Of a stretch of 64,000 nucleotides of DNA, positions 41,238-50,389 are shown in pieces. Each line of letters begins with the position of its first letter. Positions within the stretch are counted from its first letter, which is position 1. The notes under the pieces are model-generated. The model searched no databases. It was given only the letters and a program-made list of their open reading frames with translations, and was not told where the DNA came from. The stretch comes from Streptomyces sp. NRRL S-646 (lineage in GTDB: Bacteria; Actinomycetota; Actinomycetes; Streptomycetales; Streptomycetaceae). The position numbers and the translations under genes are program-made. Where the stretch lies: the NCBI RefSeq assembly GCF_000720765.1, contig NZ_JODC01000005.1, positions 310,001-374,000 on the forward strand, in the 5' to 3' direction.

Positions 41238-43043
41238 CTACAGCCCGAGCTCGACCTCGAACTCGCCCGCCTCCAGGATCGCCTTGACCGCGGTCAGGTA
41301 ACGGGCCGCGTCGGCGCCGTCCACCAGACGGTGGTCGTAGGAGAGGGTCAGGTACGTCATGTCGCGGACGCCGATGACCGTGCCCTCCTCGGTCTCGATG
41401 ACCGCCGGGCGCTTGACCGTGGCACCGATGCCGAGGATCGCGACCTGGCCCGGCGGCACGATGATCGTGTCGAACAGGGCGCCGCGCGAACCGGTGTTGG
41501 AGATGGTGAAGGTCGCGCCGGACAGCTCGTCCGGGGTGATCTTGTTGGCGCGGACCTTGCCGGCCAGCTCCGCCGTGGCCTTCGCGATGCCGGCGAGGTT
41601 GAGGTCGCCCGCGTGCTTGATGACCGGGGTCATCAGGCCCTTCTCGGAGTCCACCGCGATACCGATGTTCTCGGTGTCGAAGTAGGTGATCGTGCCTTCG
41701 CCCTCGTTGATCTTGGCGTTGATGGGCGCGTGCGCCTTCAGCGCCTGCGCCGCCGCCTTCACGAAGAACGGCATCGGGGAGAGCTTGACGCCCTCGCGGG
41801 CCGCGAACGCGTCCTTGGCCCGGGCGCGCAGCTTCATCAGACGCGTGACGTCGACCTCGACGACCGAGGACAGCTGCGCCTGCTCGTGCAGCGCCTTGAC
41901 CATGTTGTCGCCGATGACCTTGCGGATGCGCGGCATCTTGACGGTCTGGCCACGGAGGGGGGAGGCCTCCAGCGACGGCGCCTTCTTGGCGGCCGGAGCA
42001 GCGGCGGCGGCCGGAGCCGGGGCAGCGGCGGCGGCCTTCGCGGCCTCGGCGGCGGCGATGACGTCCTGCTTGCGGATACGGCCGCCGACGCCGGTGCCCT
42101 TGACGCCGGCCAGGTCGACGCCGTTCTCGGCGGCGAGCTTGCGCACCAGCGGGGTGACGTAGGCGCCCTCGTCGGTGGCAGCCGCGGCGGGCGCGGGCGC
42201 AGCCGGGGTCACCGGAGCCGGAGCGGCCGGCGCGGGCGCCGGAGCGGCCGGGGCCGGAGCAGCGGCGACCGGGGCGGGCGCGGGCGCCGGAGCGGCCGGA
42301 GCCGGGGCCGGGGCCGGCGGAGCCACCGGGGCGGCAGGGGCCGGAGCCGGGGCAGCGGCGGCGGGCGCCGGAGCCGGAGCGGCCGGAGCCGGGGCAGCCG
42401 CCGGAGCGGCACCCGGGGCGCCGATGACGGCGAGCTTGGCGCCGACCTCGGCGGTCTCGTCCTCGCCGACCGTGATCTCGAGCAGCACACCGGAGGTGGG
42501 CGCCGGGATCTCGGTGTCGACCTTGTCCGTGGAGACCTCGAGCAGCGGCTCGTCGGCCTCGACGGAGTCGCCGACCGACTTCAGCCAGCGGGTGACGGTG
42601 CCCTCGGTGACGGACTCGCCCAGGGCGGGCAGGACCACGTCGGTACCGGAGGCGCCACCGGCCGGAGCGGCGGGCGCCTCGGCGGCGGGGGCAGGGGCAG
42701 GGGCAGGGGCGGCCGGGGCCTCGGCGACCGGCGCCGGGGCGGGCTCGGCGGCCGGGGCCGGGGCCTCGGCAGCGGCGGGGGCCGGGGCGGCAGCGGGGGC
42801 GCCCGTGCCGTCGTCGATGACGGCCAGCTCGGCGCCGACCTCAACGGTCTCGTCCTCGGCGACCTTGATGGACGCCAGGACACCGGCAGCAGGGGAGGGG
42901 ATCTCGGTGTCGACCTTGTCGGTCGAGACCTCGAGCAACGGCTCGTCGGCCTCGACGCGCTCGCCCTCGGCCTTCAGCCAGCGAGTGACAGTGCCCTCGG
43001 TGACGCTCTCGCCGAGCGCCGGAAGGGTTACGGAAACCGCCAT
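41238..43043 (-). CDS. sucB: Dihydrolipoamide acyltransferase E2 (2-oxoglutarate dehydrogenase/pyruvate dehydrogenase type)
   Basis: 601 residues. Two lipoyl domains with lipoylation lysines at about 43 and 174 (both [10 protein letters not shown]), separated by alanine/proline-rich linkers (80-130, 210-290). The E1/E3-binding domain (295-331) reads [20 protein letters not shown]. The catalytic domain ends in [12 protein letters not shown] with His 571. Actinobacterial proteins of this design are annotated SucB but may serve as the shared E2 with AceE. ATG 43043 has AAGGAG upstream; lpdA precedes it by 62 bp, forming an operon. Confidence 0.95.
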   Translation of the reverse strand: MAVSVTLPALGESVTEGTVTRWLKAEGERVEADEPLLEVSTDKVDTEIPSPAAGVLASIKVAEDETVEVGAELAVIDDGTGAPAAAPAPAAAEAPAPAAEPAPAPVAEAPAAPAPAPAPAAEAPAAPAGGASGTDVVLPALGESVTEGTVTRWLKSVGDSVEADEPLLEVSTDKVDTEIPAPTSGVLLEITVGEDETAEVGAKLAVIGAPGAAPAAAPAPAAPAPAPAAAAPAPAPAAPVAPPAPAPAPAAPAPAPAPVAAAPAPAAPAPAPAAPAPVTPAAPAPAAAATDEGAYVTPLVRKLAAENGVDLAGVKGTGVGGRIRKQDVIAAAEAAKAAAAAPAPAAAAAPAAKKAPSLEASPLRGQTVKMPRIRKVIGDNMVKALHEQAQLSSVVEVDVTRLMKLRARAKDAFAAREGVKLSPMPFFVKAAAQALKAHAPINAKINEGEGTITYFDTENIGIAVDSEKGLMTPVIKHAGDLNLAGIAKATAELAGKVRANKITPDELSGATFTISNTGSRGALFDTIIVPPGQVAILGIGATVKRPAVIETEEGTVIGVRDMTYLTLSYDHRLVDGADAARYLTAVKAILEAGEFEVELGL

Positions 43044-43105
43044 GGTTTCGGTTGCTCCTTACGGAAAGTGCGGAAGTCTGTGTCGTCGCTTCGTCGACCG
43101 AGGGA

Positions 43106-44494
43106 TCAGTCGTGCGAGTGAAGGGGCTTGCCGGCCAGGGCCAGGTGGGCCTCGCCCATCGCCTCGTTCTGGGTCGGGTGGGCGTGGATGAGCTGGGCGA
43201 CCTCGGCGGGCAGCGCTTCCCAGTTGTAGATCAGCTGGGCCTCGCCGACCTGCTCGCCCATGCGGTCGCCGACCATGTGGACGCCGACCACGGCACCGTC
43301 CTTCACCTGGACGAGCTTGATCTCGCCCGAGGTGTTCAGGATCTTGCTCTTGCCGTTGCCCGCGAGGTTGTACTTCAGAGCGACGACCTTGTCCGCACCG
43401 TAGATCTCCTTGGCCTTGGCCTCGGTGATGCCCACGGAGGCGACCTCGGGGTGGCAGTACGTCACCCGCGGCACACCGTCGTAGTCGATCGGGACGGTCT
43501 TGAGACCGGCCAGACGCTCCGCCACCAGGATGCCCTCGGCGAAGCCGACGTGCGCGAGCTGGAGCGTCGGGACCAGGTCACCGACGGCGGAGATGGTCGG
43601 GACGTTCGTCCGCATGTACTCGTCGACCAGGACGTAGCCGCGGTCCATCGCGACGCCCTGCTCCTCGTAACCGAGACCGGCGGAGACCGGGCCGCGGCCC
43701 ACCGCGACCAGCAGGATCTCGGCCTCGAACTCCTTGCCGTCGGCCAGGGTGACCTTGACGCCGTCGGCGGTGTACTCGGCCTTCGAGAAGAAGGTGCCCA
43801 GGTTGAACTTGATGCCGCGCTTGCGGAACGCGCGCTCAAGAAGCTTGGAGGAGTTCTCGTCCTCGACCGGGACGAGGTGCTTGAGGCCCTCGATGACGGT
43901 GATGTCCGAGCCGAAGGACTTCCAGGCGGAGGCGAACTCGACACCGATGACGCCGCCGCCGAGGACGATCGCCGACTTCGGCACGCGGTCCAGGACGAGG
44001 GCGTGGTCCGAGGAGATGATGCGGTTGCCGTCGATCTCCAGGCCCGGCAGCGACTTCGGCACGGAGCCGGTCGCGAGAAGCACGTGGCGGCCCTGGACGC
44101 GCCGGCCGTTCACGTCGACGGAGGTGGGGGAGGAGAGCCGGCCCTCACCCTCGATGTACGTCACCTTGCGGGACGCGATGAGACCCTGCAGACCCTTGTA
44201 CAGGCCGGAGATCACGCCGTCCTTGTACTTGTGGACAGCCGCTACGTCGATGCCCTCGAAGGTGGCCCTGACGCCGAACTGCTCGCTCTCGCGGGCCTGG
44301 TCGGCGATCTCGCCCGCGTGCAGCAGGGCCTTGGTGGGGATGCACCCCCGGTGCAGGCAGGTACCGCCGACCTTGTCCTTCTCGATCAGGGCGACGTCCA
44401 GGCCCAGCTGGGCCCCGCGCAGCGCCGCGGCGTAACCACCGCTACCACCGCCGAGGATCACTAGGTCGAAAACGGTGCTGGCGTCGTTCGCCAC
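43106..44494 (-). CDS. lpdA: Dihydrolipoamide dehydrogenase E3
   Basis: 462 residues from GTG 44494 (GGAGG upstream). FAD motif LVILGGGSGGYAAALRGAQL; redox disulfide C46/C51 in GGTCLHRGCIPTK; NAD motif AIVLGGGVIGVEFASAWKSF; C-terminal active-site base in IHAHPTQNEAMGE. It reoxidises dihydrolipoamide of the adjacent E2 and passes electrons to NAD. First gene of the lpdA-sucB operon. The longer reading frame upstream of 44494 is not coding-like. Confidence 0.97.
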   Translation of the reverse strand: MANDASTVFDLVILGGGSGGYAAALRGAQLGLDVALIEKDKVGGTCLHRGCIPTKALLHAGEIADQARESEQFGVRATFEGIDVAAVHKYKDGVISGLYKGLQGLIASRKVTYIEGEGRLSSPTSVDVNGRRVQGRHVLLATGSVPKSLPGLEIDGNRIISSDHALVLDRVPKSAIVLGGGVIGVEFASAWKSFGSDITVIEGLKHLVPVEDENSSKLLERAFRKRGIKFNLGTFFSKAEYTADGVKVTLADGKEFEAEILLVAVGRGPVSAGLGYEEQGVAMDRGYVLVDEYMRTNVPTISAVGDLVPTLQLAHVGFAEGILVAERLAGLKTVPIDYDGVPRVTYCHPEVASVGITEAKAKEIYGADKVVALKYNLAGNGKSKILNTSGEIKLVQVKDGAVVGVHMVGDRMGEQVGEAQLIYNWEALPAEVAQLIHAHPTQNEAMGEAHLALAGKPLHSHD

Positions 44495-44698
44495 GTCACG
44501 TCCTCCATGCATGTGCGCCACACCGGTCGTCCGTGACCGGTCGGCGGCTGGTGTCCGGCCGCTCTTTCTTCGGCCCTGTGGTGGGGGCCCTGTCCTGCCG
44601 TGCCCCATCTTCGCACTTGTCGAGGGCCAACGAGACGCCGGGCCGGTGTGTGAGACGTCCCACGTTCAGTTGAGCGGATGGGTGGGGCGCATGAACGA

Positions 44699-44731
44699 GG
44701 GGGCTCCGCCCTACCCGCGCGCGGAGCCCCC
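44699..44731 (-). terminator. pepA terminator
   Basis: gggggctccgc (44699-44709) and gcggagccccc (44721-44731), an 11-bp perfect stem with an 11-base loop, just downstream of pepA. The remaining 44495-44748 region holds the lpdA promoter area. Confidence 0.8.
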
Positions 44732-44748
44732 TTCTGTTCAGAGCGACC

Positions 44749-46281
44749 TCACCCCAGGTCGCCGGCCGCGGTGAGCTCCGCCAGCCTGACCAGCGTCCGC
44801 ACCGCCGTACCCGTACCGCCCTTCGGCGTGTAACCGAACGGTCCGCCCTCGTTGAAGGCCGGCCCCGCGATGTCCAGGTGCGCCCAGGTGATCCCCTCGC
44901 CCACGAACTCGCGCAGGAAGAGACCGGCGACCAGGCCGCCGCCCATCCGCTCGCCCATGTTCGCGATGTCGGCGGTGGGGGAGTCCATGCCCTTGCGCAG
45001 GTGCTCCGGCAGCGGCATCGGCCAGGCCGGCTCGCCGACCTCCTCGGCCGCCTCGTGCACCGCGGAGCGGAACGCGTCGTCGTTCGCCATGACCCCGAAG
45101 GTCCGGCTGCCCAGCGCCAGCACCATCGCGCCGGTCAGGGTCGCGACGTCCACGATCGCGTCCGGCTTCTCCTCGGATGCGGCCCACAGCGCGTCCGCGA
45201 GGACCAGCCGGCCCTCGGCGTCGGTGTTGAGGACCTCGACCGTCTTGCCGCTGTACATGCGCAGCACGTCGCCGGGACGGGTCGCGGAACCCGACGGCAT
45301 GTTCTCCGCCAGTGCCAGCCAGCCGGTGACATTGACCTCGAGACCCAGGCGTGCGACGGCGACCACGGCGGCGAAGACGGCCGCCGCACCGCTCATGTCG
45401 CACTTCATCGTCTCGTTGTGGCCGGCCGGCTTCAGCGAGATGCCGCCCGAGTCGTAGGTGATGCCCTTGCCGACGAACGCGAGGTGCTTCTTCGCCTTCG
45501 CGGAGGTGTACGACAGCTTCACCAGCCGCGGGCCCGCCGCCGAGCCGACGCCGACGCCGAGGATGCCGCCGTAGCCGCCCTTCTCCAGGGCCTTCACGTC
45601 GAGCACCTGCACCTTGATGCCGTGCTCCTTGGCCGCGGTCTGCGCGACGGCGGCGAACGCCTCCGGGTTGAGGTCGTTCGGCGGGGTGTTGATCAGGTCG
45701 CGGGCGCGGTTGAGCTCCTCGGCGACGGCGGTGGCGCGCTCGACGGCCGCCTTGTGCTCCTTGTCGCGGGGCTTGGCGCCCAGCAGGGAGGCCTCGGCGA
45801 GCGGCGCCTTGCCGTTCTTGTCCTTGGTGTCCTTGCCGCCCGCGTTGTTCTTGTAGGCGTCGAAGGAGTACGCGCCGAGCAGCACGCCCTCGCTGATCGC
45901 GCCGACGTCGGCGGCGTCCTCGACGGGCAGGGCGAAGGCGGCCTTCTTGGCGCCGGTGAGGGTGCGGGCCGCGGCACCGGCGGCCTTGCGCAGCGCCTCG
46001 CCGTCATAGCCGGAGTCCTTCTCGGGCTCCGCGCCCAGGCCCACCGCCACCACGAGCGGGGCCTTGAAGCCGGACGGCGCCGGCAGCTTCGTCACCTCGC
46101 CCTCGGCGCCGGAGGCACCGAGGGTTTCCAGGACGCCGGCCAGCCTGCCGTCGTAGGCCTTGTCCACGGCCTCGGCGCCCGGTGCGACGACCGGGCCCTT
46201 CGCGCCCTTGGCCACACCGATCACGATCGCGTCGGCCCGAAGACCGGGCGCCGCGGCGGTGCTGAGAGTGAGAGCAGTCAC
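44749..46281 (-). CDS. pepA: Leucyl aminopeptidase (M17)
   Basis: 510 residues from GTG 46281. Cytosolic, dinuclear metal aminopeptidase that trims N-terminal residues. The metal and active-site motifs are GKGITYDSGGISLKP (about 271-285), MKCDMSGAAAV (about 292-302) and NTDAEGRL (352-359), all intact. The N-terminal 180 residues form the usual non-catalytic alpha/beta domain, here with a charged insert (KNNAGGKDTKDKNGKAPLAE). Monocistronic, with its own terminator. Confidence 0.97.
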   Translation of the reverse strand: MTALTLSTAAAPGLRADAIVIGVAKGAKGPVVAPGAEAVDKAYDGRLAGVLETLGASGAEGEVTKLPAPSGFKAPLVVAVGLGAEPEKDSGYDGEALRKAAGAAARTLTGAKKAAFALPVEDAADVGAISEGVLLGAYSFDAYKNNAGGKDTKDKNGKAPLAEASLLGAKPRDKEHKAAVERATAVAEELNRARDLINTPPNDLNPEAFAAVAQTAAKEHGIKVQVLDVKALEKGGYGGILGVGVGSAAGPRLVKLSYTSAKAKKHLAFVGKGITYDSGGISLKPAGHNETMKCDMSGAAAVFAAVVAVARLGLEVNVTGWLALAENMPSGSATRPGDVLRMYSGKTVEVLNTDAEGRLVLADALWAASEEKPDAIVDVATLTGAMVLALGSRTFGVMANDDAFRSAVHEAAEEVGEPAWPMPLPEHLRKGMDSPTADIANMGERMGGGLVAGLFLREFVGEGITWAHLDIAGPAFNEGGPFGYTPKGGTGTAVRTLVRLAELTAAGDLG

Positions 46282-46491
46282 GGTGGTGAATTCTCGCTTC
46301 CAATGTGAAGTTTCTGTGGTCGATCTGTGTGGGTCGACCGGGCCCGACAGCCGACCCTAGAACCGGCCTCAGGGTGCGGTCTCAGCGGGGCCTTCCCCGG
46401 TACGGCGAACACTCGGGATGAGCCTACGCGTGTGTGCGCGTTCACTCATTCTTCCGGGCGTGTGCACAGTGCCCGGCATCGGAGATCATCC

Positions 46492-47316
46492 GTGAGGAAC
46501 ACTTTCCCGCACCCTGGAGCCCGTTCGTTGAAACGTCCGATACGCCTGCTTGCCCTGCTCGCCCTGTTCGTGCTGACGGCGGGCTGCGCCGGAGCGCCCG
46601 ACTCCCGGACGTCCGGCGGCCGTTGGCAGCCGCGCCCCGGCGTGGCCTGGCAGTGGCAGCTCAGCGGCCGCGTCGACACCTCCGTCGACGTGCCGGTCTA
46701 CGACATCGACGGCTTCGACCAGCCGAAGGCGACGGTCTCCGCGCTGCACGGCAAGGGCCGCAAGGTCATCTGCTACCTCTCGACGGGCGCCTGGGAGGAC
46801 TGGCGCCCCGACGCGAAGAGGTTCCCCAGGTCGGTGCTCGGCAAGGGCAACGGCTGGAAGGGCGAGCGCTGGCTCGACATCCGCCGCACCGACGTACTGG
46901 AGCCGCTGATGGCGGCCCGCTTCGACATGTGCCGCAAGAAGGGCTTCGACGCGGTGGAGCCCGACAACATGGACGGCTACAAGAACACCACCGGCTTCCC
47001 GCTCAAGGCCGCCGACCAGCTCCGCTACAACCGCCTGATCGCGAAGCTGGCCCACGACCGCGGCATGGCGGTCGGCCTGAAGAACGACCTCGACCAGATC
47101 CCGCAGCTGGTGGGGGACTTCGACTTCGCGGTCAACGAACAGTGCGCCCAGTACGGCGAGTGCGCCGCCATGAAGCCCTTCATCAAGGCGGGCAAGGCCG
47201 TCTTCCACGTCGAGTACGAGCTGCCGACCAGCCGCTTCTGTGCCGAGGCCCGTCGGCTGAAGCTCAGCTCGATGCTCAAAAAGTACGAACTGGGGGTGTG
47301 GCGCCGGGCGTGCTGA
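46492..47316 (+). CDS. GH114-like secreted lipoprotein (endo-alpha-1,4-polygalactosaminidase family)
   Basis: 274 residues from GTG 46492 (ggag 7 bp upstream); TTG 46528 is an alternative. The signal RPIRLLALLALFVLTAGC carries a lipobox (LTAGC), so the protein is likely membrane-tethered outside the cell. The glycosidase-like domain shows WQWQLSGRVDTSVDVPVYDI, ICYLSTGAWEDWRPD, ERWLDIRRTDVLEPL and DAVEPDNMDGY, the putative catalytic aspartates and glutamate of GH114/TIGR01370. The stop lies 41 bp inside the convergent RDD gene. Confidence 0.88.
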   Translation: MRNTFPHPGARSLKRPIRLLALLALFVLTAGCAGAPDSRTSGGRWQPRPGVAWQWQLSGRVDTSVDVPVYDIDGFDQPKATVSALHGKGRKVICYLSTGAWEDWRPDAKRFPRSVLGKGNGWKGERWLDIRRTDVLEPLMAARFDMCRKKGFDAVEPDNMDGYKNTTGFPLKAADQLRYNRLIAKLAHDRGMAVGLKNDLDQIPQLVGDFDFAVNEQCAQYGECAAMKPFIKAGKAVFHVEYELPTSRFCAEARRLKLSSMLKKYELGVWRRAC

Positions 47317-47887
47317 CCCCCAGCCCGGTGACCGCCGTGCCCGCCAGCCGGTCGGCGAGGGAGCGGCGGGTGGGGGAGAAGACCGGCAGCGCGTTGAGCA
47401 GGAAGACGACCACGGCCAGCGCCCACACCAGCACTGACAGCACGAACTGCCCCTCGACCAGCAGGATGCAGGCGACGGCGTAGACGGCGATGTCGGCGGC
47501 CGTGGTGACCGCGGCGCGCACCGCGGCCCGGGTGGGGGCGCTCGGGGTGACCCGCAGCCCGAGCAGCCCCTTGCCGAGGGTCCGTCCGGCGAGGGCGAGG
47601 CAGCCCCACTGGTAGAGGAACGTCGCCACGATCAGCATCCCGAAGGCCTCCTCCACGTCGAGCACCGCCTTGTGCCACAGCGACAGTCCGAGGCTCTCCG
47701 AGGCGCCGACGACGTCGCCCTGCGAGGTCAGCAGGTCGAAGCCGCCATGGGTGGCGAGGTCGGGCACGTCGGTGACCAGCGCGGATATCCGGTGGAAGGT
47801 CAGGACGGCGAGCAGATACGCCAGGGTGAGCACCAGCACGAAGTCGATGAACCACGCCACGGCACGACGAAGCTTCGGCACGAACAT
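47276..47887 (-). CDS. RDD-family membrane protein (second)
   Basis: 203 residues from ATG 47887 (tcggggg upstream). RRAVAWFIDFVLVLTLAYLL is the RDD helix with the signature arginine and aspartate; further membrane segments are MLIVATFLYQWGCLALAG, AADIAVYAVACILLVEG and FVLSVLVWALAVVVFLLNAL, followed by TRRSLADRLAGTAV. The C-terminal 14 codons overlap the end of the GH114-like gene on the other strand. It follows cobS on the same strand, 40 bp away. Function unknown. Confidence 0.87.
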   Translation of the reverse strand: MFVPKLRRAVAWFIDFVLVLTLAYLLAVLTFHRISALVTDVPDLATHGGFDLLTSQGDVVGASESLGLSLWHKAVLDVEEAFGMLIVATFLYQWGCLALAGRTLGKGLLGLRVTPSAPTRAAVRAAVTTAADIAVYAVACILLVEGQFVLSVLVWALAVVVFLLNALPVFSPTRRSLADRLAGTAVTGLGVSTPGATPPVRTF

Positions 47888-47927
47888 CCCCCGATCACGA
47901 TCACTTGTCCGTGTACGGCGGAAGAGA

Positions 47928-48722
47928 CTACTGCCCCAGCGAAAGCACCAGGAGCGAAACCGTCGCAGCCGTCTCGGCAAGCCCCCCGAACACATCGCCG
48001 GTGACCCCGCCGAAGCGGCGCGTGCAGTGGCGCAGCAGGAGTTCGGCGCCGGCGAGGGCGGCAACGACCGCGGCCGCCGTACGGATCAGGTCGTACGTCC
48101 CGACGAGCGCACCCCCGGCGGCGGCAGCCCCGGTGACCACGACAGCCGCGACCACCGCCGCCGGTACCGGCACCACGCCCGCGACCGCCGCCCCCAGCCC
48201 CTCGGGCCGGGCGGCCGGCACCCCCGTCCGAGCGGCCAGGGTGAGCGCCAGCCGGGCGGCCGTCGCCGAGACGACGGCGGCGAGCGCACCCCGGGCCCAC
48301 GAGTCGCCGTACGCCTGAGCCAGCGCCGCCACCTGCGCCAGCAGCACAAGGACGAGCGTGATCACTCCGAACGGCCCGATGTCCGACTGCTTCATGATCC
48401 GCAGCGCGTCCTCGGCGGGCTTCCCGCTGCCGAGCCCGTCCGCGGTGTCCGCGAGCCCGTCGAGATGCAGACCGCGGGTGAGGACGGCGGGCACGGCGGC
48501 GGAGGCGACGGCGGCGAGCAGCGCCCCCGCGCCCAGCGCCAGCAGCACCACGCCGGCCAGGGCCGCGCACCCGCCGACCACCAGCCCGGCGACCGGTGCG
48601 CAGAGCATGCCGCCGCGCGCGGCGTCCCGGTCCCAGCGGGTCACCTTCACCGGGAGCACGGTGAGGGTGCCGAAGGCGAAACGGAGGCCGTCCGGCCAGG
48701 GGGTCTTGGAGGGTTCGGGCAC
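47928..48722 (-). CDS. cobS: Adenosylcobinamide-GDP ribazoletransferase (cobalamin synthase)
   Basis: 264 residues from GTG 48722. Integral membrane enzyme joining adenosylcobinamide-GDP to alpha-ribazole, the last step of the nucleotide-loop assembly. LRFAFGTLTVLPVKVTRWDR at the N-terminus and RGLHLDGLADTADGLGSGKP (acidic metal-binding segment) are diagnostic, followed by KQSDIGPFGVITLVLVLLAQ and repeated membrane helices. cobT and cobU lie 3.5-6.5 kb upstream on the same strand, interrupted by unrelated genes. Confidence 0.94.
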   Translation of the reverse strand: MPEPSKTPWPDGLRFAFGTLTVLPVKVTRWDRDAARGGMLCAPVAGLVVGGCAALAGVVLLALGAGALLAAVASAAVPAVLTRGLHLDGLADTADGLGSGKPAEDALRIMKQSDIGPFGVITLVLVLLAQVAALAQAYGDSWARGALAAVVSATAARLALTLAARTGVPAARPEGLGAAVAGVVPVPAAVVAAVVVTGAAAAGGALVGTYDLIRTAAAVVAALAGAELLLRHCTRRFGGVTGDVFGGLAETAATVSLLVLSLGQ

Positions 48723-48782
48723 CGGCGCAGGTTACTCGGCGGTCGGGAGGGCGGATATAGGGACCCTCGCTAAAGTGCGCAT

Positions 48783-49547
48783 ATGGGACATTGGTTGCAG
48801 CGCAACATCATCGAGCCCGGCAAGCTGCCGCTGCTGCTCGCCCTCACCGCCTTCGTGCTGACGTTCCTCGTCACCCGGGTCATCACTCGTCTCATCCGGG
48901 CGGGCAAGGGGCCCTTCGGCAACGTCGAGGCAGCGGGCGGGCTGCACATCCACCATGTCGTGCCCGGCGTCATCCTGACGATCCTCGGCGGCTTCGGGGC
49001 GGTCGCCAGCGGTCGGCACGGCTTCGGCTCGGCGGTCTTCGCGGTCGTCTTCGGCATGGGGGCCGGGCTGGTCCTCGACGAGTTCGCGCTGATCCTGCAC
49101 CTCGACGACGTCTACTGGAGCGAGGAGGGCCGCAAGAGCGTCGAGGTCGTCGTCCTGACCGCGGCCCTGGTGGGGCTGATGCTCGTGGGGTTCTCGCCGT
49201 TCGGGGTCAACGACATGAGCCAGAACGAGCTGCAGGACCGGGGCAGCGTGATCTCGACCGTCGTGATCAACTTCCTGTTCTCCCTGGCCGTCCTGAGCAA
49301 GGGCAAGACCCGGATGGCGATCTTCAGCGTGATCGTCCCGCTCATCGGGCTGATCGGGCTGGTCCGTCTTGCCCGCCCCGGCTCGCCCTGGGCCAGGCGC
49401 TTCTACCGCCGGCGGCCGCGCGCCCGGGCCAAGTCCACGTTGCGGGCCTATCGCCACGACCGCCGGTGGTCCGGCCCTCAGCGCAGACTCCAGGACCTCC
49501 TGGGCGGCAGGCCCGACCCCGTGCCGGATCGCTCCCTGGGGCGGTGA
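48783..49547 (+). CDS. Polytopic membrane protein with HIHH motif, unknown function
   Basis: 254 residues. Four or five membrane helices: LPLLLALTAFVLTFLVTRVI, VVPGVILTILGGFGAVASG, SAVFAVVFGMGAGLVLDEFA, VVVLTAALVGLMLVGFSPFG and MAIFSVIVPLIGLIGLVRLA. Two conserved-looking polar clusters, GGLHIHHVVPG and DEFALILHLDDVYWSEEGRK, sit at helix ends and could bind metal. The tail is basic. I recognise no named family. Divergent from cobS, with only 60 bp between starts. Confidence 0.75.
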   Translation: MGHWLQRNIIEPGKLPLLLALTAFVLTFLVTRVITRLIRAGKGPFGNVEAAGGLHIHHVVPGVILTILGGFGAVASGRHGFGSAVFAVVFGMGAGLVLDEFALILHLDDVYWSEEGRKSVEVVVLTAALVGLMLVGFSPFGVNDMSQNELQDRGSVISTVVINFLFSLAVLSKGKTRMAIFSVIVPLIGLIGLVRLARPGSPWARRFYRRRPRARAKSTLRAYRHDRRWSGPQRRLQDLLGGRPDPVPDRSLGR

Positions 49548-49574
49548 GTGTGCGCAAGTGCGGGCGGGGCCGCC

Positions 49575-49663
49575 GGCTGTCTACGGCTTCGTCGTGGCTG
49601 GTCGCGCCGCGCGGCGGAGCCGCACATCGGGACAGCCCCGCGCCCCTGAGGACCAGGGCGCTG
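49575..49663 (-). repeat. Family B intergenic repeat, copy 5
   Basis: Inverse orientation: gtcgtggctggtcgcgccgc, gcggcggagccgcacatcgg and agccccgcgcccctgagga. It lies between two converging genes. Confidence 0.7.
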
Positions 49664-49677
49664 CCGAACCGCACCCT

Positions 49678-50379
49678 TCAAGATCTCGCCCGCGGAAAGC
49701 CCGCCCCCGAGCCGATCCGTGCGATCGGCCCGTGGCGGTGCCGCAGCGCCGAGATGAAGCACAGCACCCCGACCGCCGCGATCGCCGCCATGTGTTCCTT
49801 GCCGGCGAGATTTCCCTTCAGCAGTACCTCGACCGCCATCGCCGCCGTCACCGCGCACGCCGTGACATACGCGCCGTAGCGCCAGCCGAGGAACACGGCG
49901 AGGCCCACCACCGCCGCCGACGGGCCGGTGTCCACGACCTGGGCGTCCGAGGAGGGCAGCCCGAAGGCGTTGTCGAAGCCCAGCCAGATGCCCAGACGTG
50001 CGTACAGCGTGCCGGCGAGCGTGGCGGCGTAGGCGATGACGAGCGTGCGCCAGCGGCCGAGGCAGATCTCCGCGACGCCGAAGACGAACAGGATCTGCGC
50101 CAGTGCACCCCACACGGGGAGGTCGAGGGCCGGGACGAACAGCGACAGGGGAGTGCGCAGCAGCGACAGCCACAGCGGGTCCTCGGCGCGTACGCCCCCG
50201 GTGTTCTGCACGAACTGAAAGCCCCATGACTGGTTCTGCACGATCTGTATGGCCGTCGTCAGCACCACCGCCCCGAGAGTCATCGGGATCGCCCGCCAGC
50301 GCCGCTTCACCAGCGGCTCACGCACCGTGACGTACAGGAATCCCCATTCGGCACGGGCCCAGCGGGCGAGCCTGTTCAT
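49678..50379 (-). CDS. Rhomboid-like membrane protein
   Basis: 233 residues with about six membrane helices. VDTGPSAAVVGLAVFLGWRY matches the rhomboid serine loop (GxS) and GKEHMAAIAAVGVLC gives a histidine at the right place near the C-terminus, so a Ser-His dyad may exist. FGVAEICLGRWRTLVIAYAA is the position of the family's E/G-rich helix. It starts 10 bp after the end of the lysyltransferase-like gene, so the two are co-transcribed. Protease activity is inferred, not certain. Confidence 0.75.
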   Translation of the reverse strand: MNRLARWARAEWGFLYVTVREPLVKRRWRAIPMTLGAVVLTTAIQIVQNQSWGFQFVQNTGGVRAEDPLWLSLLRTPLSLFVPALDLPVWGALAQILFVFGVAEICLGRWRTLVIAYAATLAGTLYARLGIWLGFDNAFGLPSSDAQVVDTGPSAAVVGLAVFLGWRYGAYVTACAVTAAMAVEVLLKGNLAGKEHMAAIAAVGVLCFISALRHRHGPIARIGSGAGFPRARS

Positions 50380-50389
50380 CCGGCGATCC

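Noticed and set aside
42175..43191. Long plus-strand frame rich in Gly-Ala over sucB
   Set aside because: It is the reverse complement of the Ala/Pro linkers of the E2 protein; low-complexity GC-rich DNA keeps several frames open.
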